Assembly: GCA_017984755.1 (NCBI GenBank)
Contig: JAGNYW010000018.1
Location: 1 to 53,876 of the forward strand
DNA from: Methyloversatilis sp.
Lineage (GTDB): Bacteria > Pseudomonadota > Gammaproteobacteria > Burkholderiales > Rhodocyclaceae
Length of the DNA stretch: 53,876 nucleotides
Reading direction: 5' to 3'
Shown: piece after piece, positions 19,716 to 28,665 of the stretch
Layout of the letters: each line of letters begins with the position of its first letter
Numbering within the stretch: position 1 is the stretch's first letter
Made by a program: the position numbers and the translations under genes
The notes under the pieces: generated by a model
Told to the model about the DNA's origin: nothing
Databases searched by the model: none
Seen by the model: only the letters and a program-made list of their open reading frames with translations

Positions 19716-21099
19716 GCCCGCACCGGAGCAGATCCCGGCGCGGCCGCGCGGACTCAGCACGACAGCGCGCCTCACGCTGGCCAACAGCATGCTGCTGGCC
19801 GCCGGCTTCGGTCTGATGCTGCTGCTGGTGAGCTGGCTGGCCAGCCGTTTCATGCTCGATCACGTCGAAGAAAGTGTCGACGCCGAACTGTCGATACTTC
19901 AGGCCGAGTATCGGGTCGACGGGCTGCGCGGCATGAGCGGGCTGATCCGCCAGCGGCTGAACATGGGTACGCCGAATCACGACCGCATCTACCGGCTCGA
20001 GGCCCCCGATGGGCAGAAGCTGATCGGCAACCTCGAAACGTGGCCCGCCGCGGCAAGCGGCAACGACGCACTGCTGCGCCTGCCCAGCCTGCGGCATGGC
20101 CGCGGTACCGACATCGTTGCGCGCTGGGTCCGTCTGCCCGACGGCAGCCGGCTGCTCGTGGGCTTCGACGAATATGAAGTCGAACAGGTACGCCAGGACA
20201 TACGCCGTGCGGCGCTGGCGAGTTTCGGACTCATGCTGCTGGTCTCCCTCGGCGGCGGCTATCTGATCACGCGCGCCGCGCTGCGGCCGGTCGAAACGAT
20301 GCGGCGCGCGGCCCAGCAGATCATGGATGGCGACCTGCGGCATCGCATTCCGATGCGCGGTACGGCTGACGAATTCGACCGCCTGTCGCAGACCCTGAAC
20401 GGCATGCTCGATCGCATCGACCGGCTGATTGCCTCCGTGCGCGGCGCAACCGACAACATCGCGCACGATCTGCGGTCGCCTCTGACACGCCACCGCTCGC
20501 GCATCGAGGCTGCGCTTGCACATCCGCCGTCCACCGCGGAGCTGCCGGCATGGCTGGAACACAATCTCGCCGACATAGACCAGGTGCTGTCCACATTCCA
20601 GTCCCTGCTGCGCATTGCCAGCGTCGAGTCAGGGCTGCTGCGCGGGGAATTCCGCTTGCTGGACTTGAGCGCATTGAGCCGTGACGCCGTCGATTTCATG
20701 GAACCCGCAGCTGATGAACGTGGTGTCGCGCTGCTGCTCGAGGCGCCCGACGCGGCACCCTGCACCGGCCACCGCGACCTGCTGTTCCAGGCGCTGATCA
20801 ACCTGCTGGACAACGCCATCAAGTACAGCCCGCCCGGCCAGGCGGTCCGCGTTGCCATTGCCCCGGAACCGGATGGCTGGCTTGTGGCGGTGCAGGACAG
20901 CGGCCCCGGCATCCCGGTCGAAGAGCGGGAACGCGTTCTGGAGCGGCTGTACCGGCTCGAAAGTGCGCGCAACACACCCGGCCTCGGCCTGGGGCTGAGT
21001 CTGGTGCATTCCGTCGCCCGCCTGCATGACGGAAGCATCGAACTGCTCGACGCCGGACCAGGTCTGCTGGCACGGCTGCGGCTGCCTGCAGGCCGCTGA
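19708..21099 (+). CDS. Sensor histidine kinase
   Basis: Membrane kinase partner of the response regulator at 18226. The 463-aa protein has TM1 (about 23-46), a periplasmic sensor region (about 47-165), TM2 (about 170-190), HAMP, a HisKA domain with phospho-His 253 (NIAHDLRSPLTRH), and HATPase motifs NLLDNAIKYSPPG, DSGPGIP and GLGLGLSLVHS. I chose the ATG at 19708, which overlaps the previous stop (ATGACTGA); the frame opens earlier at 19633 inside the neighbour. The sensor region has no recognisable metal-binding cluster. Confidence 0.92.
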   Translation: MTEPAPEQIPARPRGLSTTARLTLANSMLLAAGFGLMLLLVSWLASRFMLDHVEESVDAELSILQAEYRVDGLRGMSGLIRQRLNMGTPNHDRIYRLEAPDGQKLIGNLETWPAAASGNDALLRLPSLRHGRGTDIVARWVRLPDGSRLLVGFDEYEVEQVRQDIRRAALASFGLMLLVSLGGGYLITRAALRPVETMRRAAQQIMDGDLRHRIPMRGTADEFDRLSQTLNGMLDRIDRLIASVRGATDNIAHDLRSPLTRHRSRIEAALAHPPSTAELPAWLEHNLADIDQVLSTFQSLLRIASVESGLLRGEFRLLDLSALSRDAVDFMEPAADERGVALLLEAPDAAPCTGHRDLLFQALINLLDNAIKYSPPGQAVRVAIAPEPDGWLVAVQDSGPGIPVEERERVLERLYRLESARNTPGLGLGLSLVHSVARLHDGSIELLDAGPGLLARLRLPAGR

Positions 21100-21312
21100 G
21101 CGCGCACTGCAGAGTTGACACGAAAGCCCGGGGCACAGACGATGCTCCCGTGGCGGTTGAGTCGGGCACGCATCGAATAGCCGGAGCAGGCCGGACCCCT
21201 TCGCAGACAGGGTCTGGCCAAGCAGCCACCAGACCATCAAAAAGCAGTTGCGGCGTCAGGGTCCGGGACCCACACCCCTGGCGATCGAGTCTCGAGACAC
21301 GGAGTCACTTCA

Positions 21313-22056
21313 GTGCCGAAAACGACCAAGCCAACCATTGCCCTCACATCGAAGCTGCTGCGCAGATACCGCGACGCATCCATCGACAACGCGCGTGAGC
21401 TGCTCTACGAAGCAACACTGCTGCTCAAGTACAACCACTATGCACGTGCCTACTTTTCGGCGATTTCGGCCATCGAGGAAGTCGGTACTTCGGTGCAGGT
21501 TTTCGACGCACTGGGCCGGAACGTGCGTGATCCGGACGTCGCGAACCGCATCGTCGTCAATCTGTCGGACTACGGCCGCAAGGTGACGGCAGCCGTGTTT
21601 CCATGGCTGCTGGTAGCGCCGGGCAATCGCAACGAAGTGATGCCGTACATCAGCCGCATGATCAAGGGCGAGATTCCGACAGACGACGCCATCCACACGC
21701 GCATCGATCCGCGGGGCTTGATGGGTGCGCAGATCACCACGCCGAACTTCCGTCTGACGTACAGCGAAGCGGAAACATGGCTGCGCCTGGCAAAGGAAAT
21801 CTTCGCGCATGGCGAAGCCTACGTGCTGTTCGCACCGACCAAGATCCGCACCAAGGCGGAGGACGAAGTGTTCGCCATGAAGTCTGCGGCACTGGCGGCA
21901 GTGACGAGCAGCCCGGAGTTCTGGGAGTACTACATTTCCTGCATGAAGACAGGCAATGCCACCTTCGAAGCAGCGGTAGCGGATTACGTCCGTGCGCAGT
22001 CCAATGGGGGGGCGTACGCAAAGGACGAATACGGCAGCGGACGCGCCGACGCCTGA
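21313..22056 (+). CDS. AbiV-like HEPN-domain protein
   Basis: The 247-aa protein starts with GTG and has an N-terminal helical segment NARELLYEATLLLKYNHYAR followed by AYFSAISAIEEVG. This fits the AbiV family of abortive-infection proteins (HEPN-like fold). The remaining two thirds carry no domain I recognise. The gene stands alone: no toxin partner, antitoxin, restriction or phage gene is adjacent, so a defence function is only suggested by family. A hairpin at 22096-22132 follows it. Confidence 0.55.
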   Translation: MPKTTKPTIALTSKLLRRYRDASIDNARELLYEATLLLKYNHYARAYFSAISAIEEVGTSVQVFDALGRNVRDPDVANRIVVNLSDYGRKVTAAVFPWLLVAPGNRNEVMPYISRMIKGEIPTDDAIHTRIDPRGLMGAQITTPNFRLTYSEAETWLRLAKEIFAHGEAYVLFAPTKIRTKAEDEVFAMKSAALAAVTSSPEFWEYYISCMKTGNATFEAAVADYVRAQSNGGAYAKDEYGSGRADA

Positions 22057-22095
22057 CCCGCAACGACTGCCGACGCGAGCCGTCTGCTCCACACC

Positions 22096-22132
22096 CGAAG
22101 GCCGCCCGCAGATCGATGCGCAGCGGCCTTCG
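22096..22132 (+). terminator. Hairpin after the AbiV-like gene
   Basis: CGAAGGCCGC (22096-22105) pairs perfectly with GCGGCCTTCG (22123-22132) over a 17-nt loop, about 40 nt after the stop. The downstream T-run is weak. Confidence 0.45.
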
Positions 22133-22263
22133 TCATGTGGTCGGGGCCCTGCATCGGGCCGGGGCGGTGTCATCGACGTTGACGGCCATCAATGACATGC
22201 CCGGACAACCGCGCGTCAATGCCATCGTGTCTGACACGGCCGCGCAGGCCCCGGGAGTACGCC

Positions 22264-22788
22264 ATGAACATCGGATCCATCTGCCAGCAGCGCATCGTCA
22301 CCATCGATTCGGAAAGTTCGCTGACCGAAGCCGCACGCCTCATGCGCGATCACCATGTCGGCGCGCTCGTCGTTTCGGTGCGTACGGACGACGGTGCACG
22401 GGTCAGCGGCATGGTGACCGACCGCGATCTGGTGATCGGGGCACTGGCGAACGGCTTCAACCCGGCCGAAGTCCGGACCGGTTCGCTGGCCCGCGGACAT
22501 ATCATCAGTGTGCCCGAGGAAGATGACCCGGCCCAGGCGATAGCGGCCATGCGCGAGTGCGGCGTACATCGCCTGCTCGTCACCAATGCGCGGCAGGAGC
22601 TGGTGGGCATCATTTCCTTCGACGATCTGGTGAAGGCATGCGCCACCCAGCTGAGCGATCTGGCGGCCGTCACGGGACGTGGCATCGAGCATGAATCACC
22701 CGGTGCCGCCATTCCCCCGCCGCCGCTCACACGGTTGCGCATGCCACCGCTGGACACAACCACCAGCCGCCGCGCACACAGGAAGTAG
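22264..22788 (+). CDS. CBS-domain pair protein
   Basis: A 174-aa soluble protein made almost entirely of two CBS domains (about 8-62 and 77-128), which usually bind adenine nucleotides or SAM and act as a sensor module. Visible motifs are the HHVGALVVSVRTDDG...GMVTDRDL pattern in the first and CGVHRLLVTNARQELVGIIS followed by DDLV in the second. The tail (about 150-174) is Pro/Arg-rich and probably unstructured. A GGGAG site precedes ATG 22264. It appears monocistronic, and its partner is unknown. Confidence 0.85.
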   Translation: MNIGSICQQRIVTIDSESSLTEAARLMRDHHVGALVVSVRTDDGARVSGMVTDRDLVIGALANGFNPAEVRTGSLARGHIISVPEEDDPAQAIAAMRECGVHRLLVTNARQELVGIISFDDLVKACATQLSDLAAVTGRGIEHESPGAAIPPPPLTRLRMPPLDTTTSRRAHRK

Positions 22789-22933
22789 GCCGAAGACCCG
22801 TTGCGTCTGCCGACCCGGAACAACCCGGCTTCCGCGCGGATCATCGAACGCTTCGAAGCCAGCTGCCATTGCCACGTGGTGACAAGAAATTACGGCTCGA
22901 TGGAGAAAGTGCCGACGGCGCGGCACAGCCGCT

Positions 22934-24661
22934 TCAGCCACACTGCACGTCGCGTCCGGGCCCCGGCCCTACGTCGAACGCGATGCAGACACGCACTTCG
23001 TTCGATTCGAACGGAATGGTGCGGTGGAACAGCGACGACGGGAAAAACACGACGTCGCCCACGCCGGGCAGCAGTGTCTTCCGCGGAAAGTCGTCGTGCT
23101 CGCGCGGGTAATCGTCGCCGTCGGTGCTGAATTCGATGCCGCCGGCCGTGCTGCCCTCGGGCCGATCACACGGGATGGCGAGGTACACCACGCCGGACAG
23201 CCAGCCGGTTTCGTGGATGTGCGAAGTCAGGTGCCCACCCTTGCTCATCTTCACGTACCAGGAACTGCTGAATTCGGTAGCTTCCGGAAAGTCCTGCGCA
23301 TAGATGCAGCTTTCGCCTGCCAGACGTGCGCGGTAACGCGCGACCTCGTCGCGGATGAGGGCCGACAGCCGGGCAAACGACGCCTCTGGCCGCTTGAACA
23401 GGTTGCCTGCGGACTGGATGCCGTAGTGCAGCCGCCCCTGCCTGCGCTGTTCGATCTCGGCCTGGCTGACGTCGCGCAGCAAGTCGGCCAGCAGCGTGTC
23501 GGCAGGATCGGTCAGCGCTTCCAGATGGGCGTGATGCACGAAATCGATCGGATTGCGGCAGAAGTCGTACGCGTCGGCAACACCGAAATTCGCCGCGTGA
23601 TGCGCCGACAGCGTGGCCACCATCGGCGAATCGTTGCGCGGCGCCATCAGCGTCGCCAGACGGGCGCGGAAGTCGTCGATGCGTCGCGTCTTGTAAAGGC
23701 AGTACAGCACCCGCTCCTGCCAGTCGCCGACGCGCGCCCGCTCGAAGCAGGGAATCGCCTGCGCCAGTTCGCCCATGTCGTAATGCAGCAGACCGATGTT
23801 GTAGTTCGCATCGCCATGGTCGGGATCGATGGCCAGCGCTGCGTTGAACGCCGCCATGGTGGCTGCTGCGTCGCCCTGGTCACGCAGGATTTCGCCGAGA
23901 TTGCTGTGTGCGTCGGCACAGGCGGGCGCCAGAGCCAGCGCCTGCCGGTAGCTGTCGGCAGCATCGGCCAGCAGGCCATGCTCGCGCTGTGCGGTGCCGA
24001 GGTTGAACCAGGCGGTCGCGTTCGGCTGGATGTCGAGCGCCTTCTGATAGCACGCCACGGCCTGCCCGCCCTGCCCCGCCTTCTGCAGCGCGGCGCCGAG
24101 GTTGGACCACGCTTCGACGAAGCCCGGCTCGATGTCGAGCGCCCGCCGGTACGCGGCGATGGCTTCGTCACGGGCGCCCTGGCGGCCGAGCACGCTGCCG
24201 AGGTTGAACCAGGCCACCGCCAGTCGCGGCTGCAGCGCGACGGCCTTGCGGTAGCTCGCCGCGGCATCGGCGAGCTGGCCGAGTGCGTCCTGCACGACAC
24301 CCATGTTGTAGAGCAGCTCCGGAAAGGCCGGCTTGATCGCGTACGCTCGGCGGTAGGTCGCCAGCGCGTCCTGATGGCGGCCACGCTGTTGCTGCACCAG
24401 CCCGAGGTTGCTGAGCAGTTCGGCCGACCCCGGGCTGGCCTTCACCGCGCCGGCGAACGCCTGTTCGGCTTCATCCATCCGCCCCAGGCCGGCCAGCGAG
24501 GAACCGAGCACGCTGTGCAGCACCCATGCACCGGGGTAGGCGCCTAGCAGCTGGCGCGCTGCACTCGCCGCCTCAGCCAGGCGCCCTGCGTTGTATGCGT
24601 TGAGAACCGGTTGCAGTTCGCCCGGGCCGGGTTGGCGGGCAGCAGCTTGCCTGTGCTTCAT
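22934..24661 (-). CDS. TPR-repeat protein with C-terminal 2-oxoglutarate/Fe(II) oxygenase domain
   Basis: The 575-aa protein has about eight to nine tetratricopeptide repeats (roughly residues 20-310) rich in the G-x2-DEA / AxxNLG pattern, then a linker, and a C-terminal oxygenase domain (about 470-570). In that domain HLTSHIHETGWLSGVVYL and FFPSSLFHRTIPF supply putative iron-binding histidines, with an Arg in NEVRVCIAF for 2OG. It probably hydroxylates a protein or glycan acceptor held by the TPRs. I chose the ATG at 24661 (good GCGGA site) over 24718, where a TATA-rich tract lies. No obvious operon partner. Confidence 0.85.
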   Translation of the reverse strand: MKHRQAAARQPGPGELQPVLNAYNAGRLAEAASAARQLLGAYPGAWVLHSVLGSSLAGLGRMDEAEQAFAGAVKASPGSAELLSNLGLVQQQRGRHQDALATYRRAYAIKPAFPELLYNMGVVQDALGQLADAAASYRKAVALQPRLAVAWFNLGSVLGRQGARDEAIAAYRRALDIEPGFVEAWSNLGAALQKAGQGGQAVACYQKALDIQPNATAWFNLGTAQREHGLLADAADSYRQALALAPACADAHSNLGEILRDQGDAAATMAAFNAALAIDPDHGDANYNIGLLHYDMGELAQAIPCFERARVGDWQERVLYCLYKTRRIDDFRARLATLMAPRNDSPMVATLSAHHAANFGVADAYDFCRNPIDFVHHAHLEALTDPADTLLADLLRDVSQAEIEQRRQGRLHYGIQSAGNLFKRPEASFARLSALIRDEVARYRARLAGESCIYAQDFPEATEFSSSWYVKMSKGGHLTSHIHETGWLSGVVYLAIPCDRPEGSTAGGIEFSTDGDDYPREHDDFPRKTLLPGVGDVVFFPSSLFHRTIPFESNEVRVCIAFDVGPGPGRDVQCG

Positions 24662-24716
24662 GTGAATTCCGCTTGCGTGGGTCGGAGCATCCGGCAGTTG
24701 TGGCTGCCGCGGTCGC

Positions 24717-24726
24717 ATATATATAA
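24717..24726 (-). promoter_or_regulatory. TATA-rich tract, possible -10 region for the TPR-oxygenase gene
   Basis: TATATATA stands out in an otherwise GC-rich stretch 55-65 nt upstream of the preferred ATG at 24661. No convincing -35 is seen at 16-18 nt. Confidence 0.35.
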
Positions 24727-24852
24727 CGCGACGACGCCGCGCGCCAGTTCACGAAATACAGGTGCCGGACACGGACGACCGCAGCCCGGGGAGGCGTCCG
24801 CGGCCCAGCACGGACATGCGGCCCGGCGGGACGGACGGAAGCGTACACCCCG

Positions 24853-25503
24853 TCACCCGCGCGCCACTCGGCGGCGCGCAGCGAGACCGGTGAGGCCGAG
24901 CCCGGTCAGCAGCATCCACATCGCAGCGGGCTCGGGAACCGCGGCGATGCTCCCGTTGATCTCCGAAATGCCGCCGTACAGCAGCGTATCCGTGCCGAAC
25001 AGCGTCAGTGCGTTCGTGCCTTTGACAAACAGGCTCTGCATGCCGCCGGTCATCAGGTATTCGAGCTTGCCGGACGTATCCGTCGCCGTACCCGCGGCAT
25101 TCAGGCTGAAGCCGGGCAGGGGATCGACGAAGTTCACGGTCGTCGTGGTCGCCTGTATCGCGACCACCGTGCCGTTTACATAGAGGGCGAAGGTGTCGTT
25201 GACCAGCGTCTCGAAGGCAAATTCGAGGTCGCGGAAACCGGTCGGAAGCTGGAAGGTATAGCGCAGGAAGCGTCCGTCGTAACGGGGCAGATAGACGCCC
25301 GCCGTATCCGGCACCAGCGTGAAGGTGTCACTTGCCGGCAACGCCGGCGCCGACCCGGGCTGAGCAGACAGACCCACACCGTTGAGCACGGTGGTGCTGA
25401 GGCTGAAGTCGGTGAGATCGAAGGATGTCGTGGCGGCCGAAGCGCCGTGGCCCATGAACGGACCGGCCAGCATGAACATCAGACAACCTGCAGGTACGCG
25501 CAT
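24853..25503 (-). CDS. PEP-CTERM sorting-domain protein
   Basis: Secreted protein (216 aa) with an N-terminal signal peptide (MRVPAGCLMFMLAGPFMGHG then ASA) and a classic C-terminal PEP-CTERM: VPEPAAMWMLLTGLGLTGLA followed by RRR. Such tails are cut by exosortase in exopolysaccharide-producing Gram-negatives. The middle is a beta-rich domain with several aromatic and Thr-rich strands and no known fold. ATG 25503 has a GAGG site. The exosortase itself is not in the window. Confidence 0.88.
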   Translation of the reverse strand: MRVPAGCLMFMLAGPFMGHGASAATTSFDLTDFSLSTTVLNGVGLSAQPGSAPALPASDTFTLVPDTAGVYLPRYDGRFLRYTFQLPTGFRDLEFAFETLVNDTFALYVNGTVVAIQATTTTVNFVDPLPGFSLNAAGTATDTSGKLEYLMTGGMQSLFVKGTNALTLFGTDTLLYGGISEINGSIAAVPEPAAMWMLLTGLGLTGLAARRRVARG

Positions 25504-25630
25504 GGATGGACCTCGCTGCAAACAGTTGCCCCGACCCATCGTCGGTGGCAACCATTGTTTTTCAGCGCTGCGCGTCGATCAATACACGGCCGACAGTATT
25601 TCAACTACGCCGGAGCGGTAAGGCCGGGTA

Positions 25631-26275
25631 TCAGGCGGACAGTTCGTCCAGCGTCAGTTCCAGGTGAGCCACGTCACCCCAGCGCTCGACGCGCCAGTCG
25701 TTGCCGCCGTGTGCCACCCAGTTGAGCGCGCAGTTGGCGATGTCGAAATCGCGCGGGCCGGTCAGGCCGATCCTGCGCACGCGTCGCGCGACGATGTCGA
25801 GCACGCCGCCGTGCGTCACCAGCAGCAGGGTCTGGCCTGCATGGCGTGCACGCAGGCTTTCCATCAGGCTCCAGATGCGGGCATCGAGCATGGCCAGGCT
25901 TTCGCCTGAACCGCATGGAAAACAGGCGTCGGGCTCGCGCGCCTCGAAGCGGTCGAAATCGGCCGGATGCCGAGCGCGCGCCTGTGCGTAGGTCATGCCC
26001 TGAAAGCTGCCGTAATGGCGCTCGCGCAGCGCCGGCTCCGGCATCACCGGCTGACCGCGCGGCACGGCGATGCGCCCGGCAGTGACCCAGGCGCGGGCAA
26101 GATCCGAACTGTAGATCGCATCGATGCGCACGTCTTCCAGCGCCTGCGCCGTGGCGTGGGCCTGCAGCAGGCCGTGATCGTTGAGCGGAATGTCGAGCTG
26201 ACCCTGGATGCGTCGATCGACGTTCCAGGTGGTTTCGCCGTGGCGAACGAGGCAGAAGCGGGTAGAGGAAGGCAT
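25631..26275 (-). CDS. Histidine phosphatase family protein (phosphoglycerate mutase-like)
   Basis: Cofactor-independent-type histidine phosphatase, 214 aa. It carries the catalytic LVRHGETTWNVDRRIQGQLD motif near the N-terminus, an acid in LRERHYGSFQGM and the second His in LLVTHGGVLDI. Relatives include CobC/PhoE phosphatases; the substrate cannot be set from sequence. No cobalamin genes are near. Divergent from the TRAP permease genes with a small palindrome between. Confidence 0.9.
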   Translation of the reverse strand: MPSSTRFCLVRHGETTWNVDRRIQGQLDIPLNDHGLLQAHATAQALEDVRIDAIYSSDLARAWVTAGRIAVPRGQPVMPEPALRERHYGSFQGMTYAQARARHPADFDRFEAREPDACFPCGSGESLAMLDARIWSLMESLRARHAGQTLLLVTHGGVLDIVARRVRRIGLTGPRDFDIANCALNWVAHGGNDWRVERWGDVAHLELTLDELSA

Positions 26276-26311
26276 GGGCGCTCCTTGTGCGATGCCTCAT
26301 TGTAGGGTGAA

Positions 26312-26328
26312 TTGGTGCAGCGCACCAA
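26312..26328. promoter_or_regulatory. 17-bp palindrome between the phosphatase and TRAP genes
   Basis: TTGGTGC and GCACCAA are perfect arms around AGC, followed by an A-tract. It lies in the control region of two divergent genes and may be an operator. It does not read as a terminator because the A/T run is on the wrong side for the minus strand. Confidence 0.4.
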
Positions 26329-26448
26329 AAAAAGTGTCACGGCAGCGTAATCGGCGAAGACACGCAACACATGCGCTGCCGCGCGCGCGGCAGCAGTTAC
26401 CATCGCGCCCATCGCCCTTGCCGGTTCCTCTGGCCGATCCGCCCCACG

Positions 26449-26955
26449 ATGCGCGTCCTGCTTGCCTTTGCCGACCTGATCGACCATCTGAACGAGGCCT
26501 GCGGCCGCGTGCTGCCCTGGGCGGTGCTGGCGGCCGTGCTGCTTGCCGTGGGCAACGCACTGGCGCGCAAGTTCGATGCCGGCTCCAACGCACTGCTCGA
26601 AGCGCAGTGGTATCTGGTGTCGGCTGTGTTCCTGCTCGGCGCCGGGCGCGTGCTCAGACTGGACGAACATGTGCGCATCGACCTCATCACGTCCCGGCTC
26701 GGTCCGCGCGGCAGGCTGTGGGCCGACATCGCCGGCCTGCTCACCATGGTGCTGCCGGTCGCGCTGCTGATGCTGTGGCTGTCCTGGCCCTGGTTTGTCA
26801 CCGCATGGACCAGCCACGAAGTGTCGGCCAGCGCCGGCGGCCTGCCGCTGTGGCCGGCGCGCCTGCTGGTGCCGGTGGGCTTTGCACTGCTCGCCGCCCA
26901 GGCCGTCGCGCTGCTGGTCCGCCGCATCGACGCATTGTCGGAGCCAGCCGGATGA
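26449..26955 (+). CDS. TRAP transporter small permease (DctQ-like)
   Basis: Small membrane subunit of a tripartite ATP-independent periplasmic transporter. The 168-aa protein has four predicted transmembrane helices and the DctQ-type motif ARKFDAGSNALLEAQWYLVS followed by GRVLRLDEHVRIDL. The preferred start is ATG 26449 (MRVLLAFADLIDHL); an in-frame ATG at 26371 would add a polar leader. Its stop overlaps the DctM-like start by 4 nt. Confidence 0.88.
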   Translation: MRVLLAFADLIDHLNEACGRVLPWAVLAAVLLAVGNALARKFDAGSNALLEAQWYLVSAVFLLGAGRVLRLDEHVRIDLITSRLGPRGRLWADIAGLLTMVLPVALLMLWLSWPWFVTAWTSHEVSASAGGLPLWPARLLVPVGFALLAAQAVALLVRRIDALSEPAG

Positions 26956-28628
26956 GCGCCTGGCTGGCCGCCAACCTCGCGCCGGTCATGTTCGCCGCGA
27001 CGGTGCTGTTCCTGCTGTCCGGCGTGCCGGTGGCGTTCGCGCTGGCCGCCTGCGGCATCGTGTTCGGGCTGATCGGCATCGAACTCGGGCTGCTGTCGGC
27101 CTCGCTGGTGCAGGCCATGCCCGACCGCGTGTGGGGCGTCATGAGCAACGACACCCTGCTCGCCATCCCCTTCTTCACCTTCATGGGTCTGGTGCTGGAG
27201 CGCTCCGGCATGGCCGAGGACCTGCTCGACACCGTCGGCCGGCTTTTCGGCACGCTGCGCGGCGGGCTCGCGGTGGCGGTGGTGCTGGTCGGCGCCCTGC
27301 TCGCCGCGACCACCGGCGTGGTCGCCGCGTCGGTCATTTCGATGGGTCTCATTTCGCTGCCCATCATGCTGCGCGCCGGCTACGACGCGCGGCTGGCCAG
27401 CGGCGTCATCTGCGCCTCGGGCACGCTGGCGCAGATCATTCCGCCATCGCTCGTACTCATCGTGCTGGCCGACCAGCTCGGCCGCCCGGTCGGCGACATG
27501 TACCGCGGCGCACTGCTGCCCGGCCTGGTGCTGACCGGGCTCTATCTGCTCTATGTACTGATGGTGGCCTGGCTGCGGCCGCACAAGGCACCGGCGCTGC
27601 CCGAAGCCGACGACCACAACGCGGCCGAGCGACGCGGCGTGTGGGCGCTGTTCGCCGTTGCAGTGCTGGCCGGCATCGCCGCCAGCCAGTTGCCGGCGCT
27701 GCAGGCGCACACCGCCGACGCGCGCGCGCTGTTCGCGGTCACCGCCGGCGGCAGCGTCGCCTGGCTGATCGCCGTGGCCGACCGCCTGCTGCGTCTCAAC
27801 CTGCTGCCCAACCTCGCGCGTCGCGTCGCCTTCGTGCTGATGCCGCCGCTGGCACTCATCTTCCTCGTGCTCGGCACCATCTACCTGGGCCTCGCGACAC
27901 CGACCGAAGGCGGCGCGATGGGCGCCACCGGCGCGCTGCTGATGGCCGCCGCACGCCGGCGCCTGAACCGCGACCTGCTGCAGCAGGCGCTCGACCGCAC
28001 GGTGCGGCTGACCACCTTCGTGCTGTTCATCCTGATCGGTTCGCGCGTCTTTTCGCTCACCTTCTACGGCATCGACGGCCACCTGTGGGTCGAACACCTG
28101 CTGCTCGGCCTGCCCGGCGGCGCAACCGGCTTCCTGATCGTCGTCATGGCGCTGGTGTTCGTGCTCGCCTTCTTCCTCGACTTCTTCGAACTGGCCTTCA
28201 TCGTCGTGCCGCTGCTCGCCCCGGTGGCTGACAAGCTGGGCATCGATCTGGTGTGGTTCGGCGTGCTGCTGGCGGTGAACATGCAGACCTCGTTCATGCA
28301 TCCACCGTTCGGCTTCGCGCTGTTCTACCTGCGCTCGGTCGCCCCGAAAACCCTGCGGACACGCGACATCTACTGGGGCGCCGTGCCCTTCGTCGGCATC
28401 CAGATCGCCATGGTCGCGCTGGTGCTGGCCGTGCCGCAGCTGGTCACGGCGAATCTGGGATCGGTGCAGCGCGCAGCCGGCGATCCGGTGACGACCGACG
28501 CCGACTACCGGCGCAGCTCAAGCAGCCCAAGCTTGCCGACCGGCCATCCCGACGCCGCGCTCGAAGCAGCAATCGAGAAGGCGGAGGCTATGGTGGAACC
28601 CATTGTGGGCGAGGTCGCTGACGAATGA
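26952..28628 (+). CDS. TRAP transporter large permease (DctM-like, extended)
   Basis: Large membrane subunit that moves substrate with Na+ or H+ gradients. At 558 aa it is longer than typical DctM (about 430 aa). It has an internal insert around residues 200-290 and a polar C-terminal tail (about 505-558), as seen in the mannitol/chloroaromatic-type subgroup. Conserved segments include SNDTLLAIPFFTFMGLVLER, CASGTLAQIIPPSLVLI and LATPTEGGAMGATGAL. The periplasmic DctP protein that would define the ligand is not adjacent and not in this window. Confidence 0.9.
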   Translation: MSAWLAANLAPVMFAATVLFLLSGVPVAFALAACGIVFGLIGIELGLLSASLVQAMPDRVWGVMSNDTLLAIPFFTFMGLVLERSGMAEDLLDTVGRLFGTLRGGLAVAVVLVGALLAATTGVVAASVISMGLISLPIMLRAGYDARLASGVICASGTLAQIIPPSLVLIVLADQLGRPVGDMYRGALLPGLVLTGLYLLYVLMVAWLRPHKAPALPEADDHNAAERRGVWALFAVAVLAGIAASQLPALQAHTADARALFAVTAGGSVAWLIAVADRLLRLNLLPNLARRVAFVLMPPLALIFLVLGTIYLGLATPTEGGAMGATGALLMAAARRRLNRDLLQQALDRTVRLTTFVLFILIGSRVFSLTFYGIDGHLWVEHLLLGLPGGATGFLIVVMALVFVLAFFLDFFELAFIVVPLLAPVADKLGIDLVWFGVLLAVNMQTSFMHPPFGFALFYLRSVAPKTLRTRDIYWGAVPFVGIQIAMVALVLAVPQLVTANLGSVQRAAGDPVTTDADYRRSSSSPSLPTGHPDAALEAAIEKAEAMVEPIVGEVADE

Positions 28629-28629
28629 A

Positions 28630-28646
28630 GCAGAGACAATCTCTGC
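28630..28646. other. Small hairpin at the convergent end of the TRAP and nucleotidyltransferase genes
   Basis: GCAGAGA/TCTCTGC is a perfect 7-bp stem around CAA in the 37-bp gap between two convergent stops. No T-tract follows, so terminator function is uncertain. Confidence 0.3.
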
Positions 28647-28665
28647 CCCGCCCTGCGTTGCCGAA

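Noticed and set aside
26312-26340. Palindrome plus A-run as an intrinsic terminator for the phosphatase gene
   Set aside because: The gene is transcribed away from it; the site lies upstream of both divergent genes, so an operator is more likely.
26397-28301. Long open frame (634 codons) opposite the TRAP permease genes
   Set aside because: Composed mainly of Gln/His/Glu runs from reverse-reading hydrophobic codons; typical GC-rich antisense shadow.
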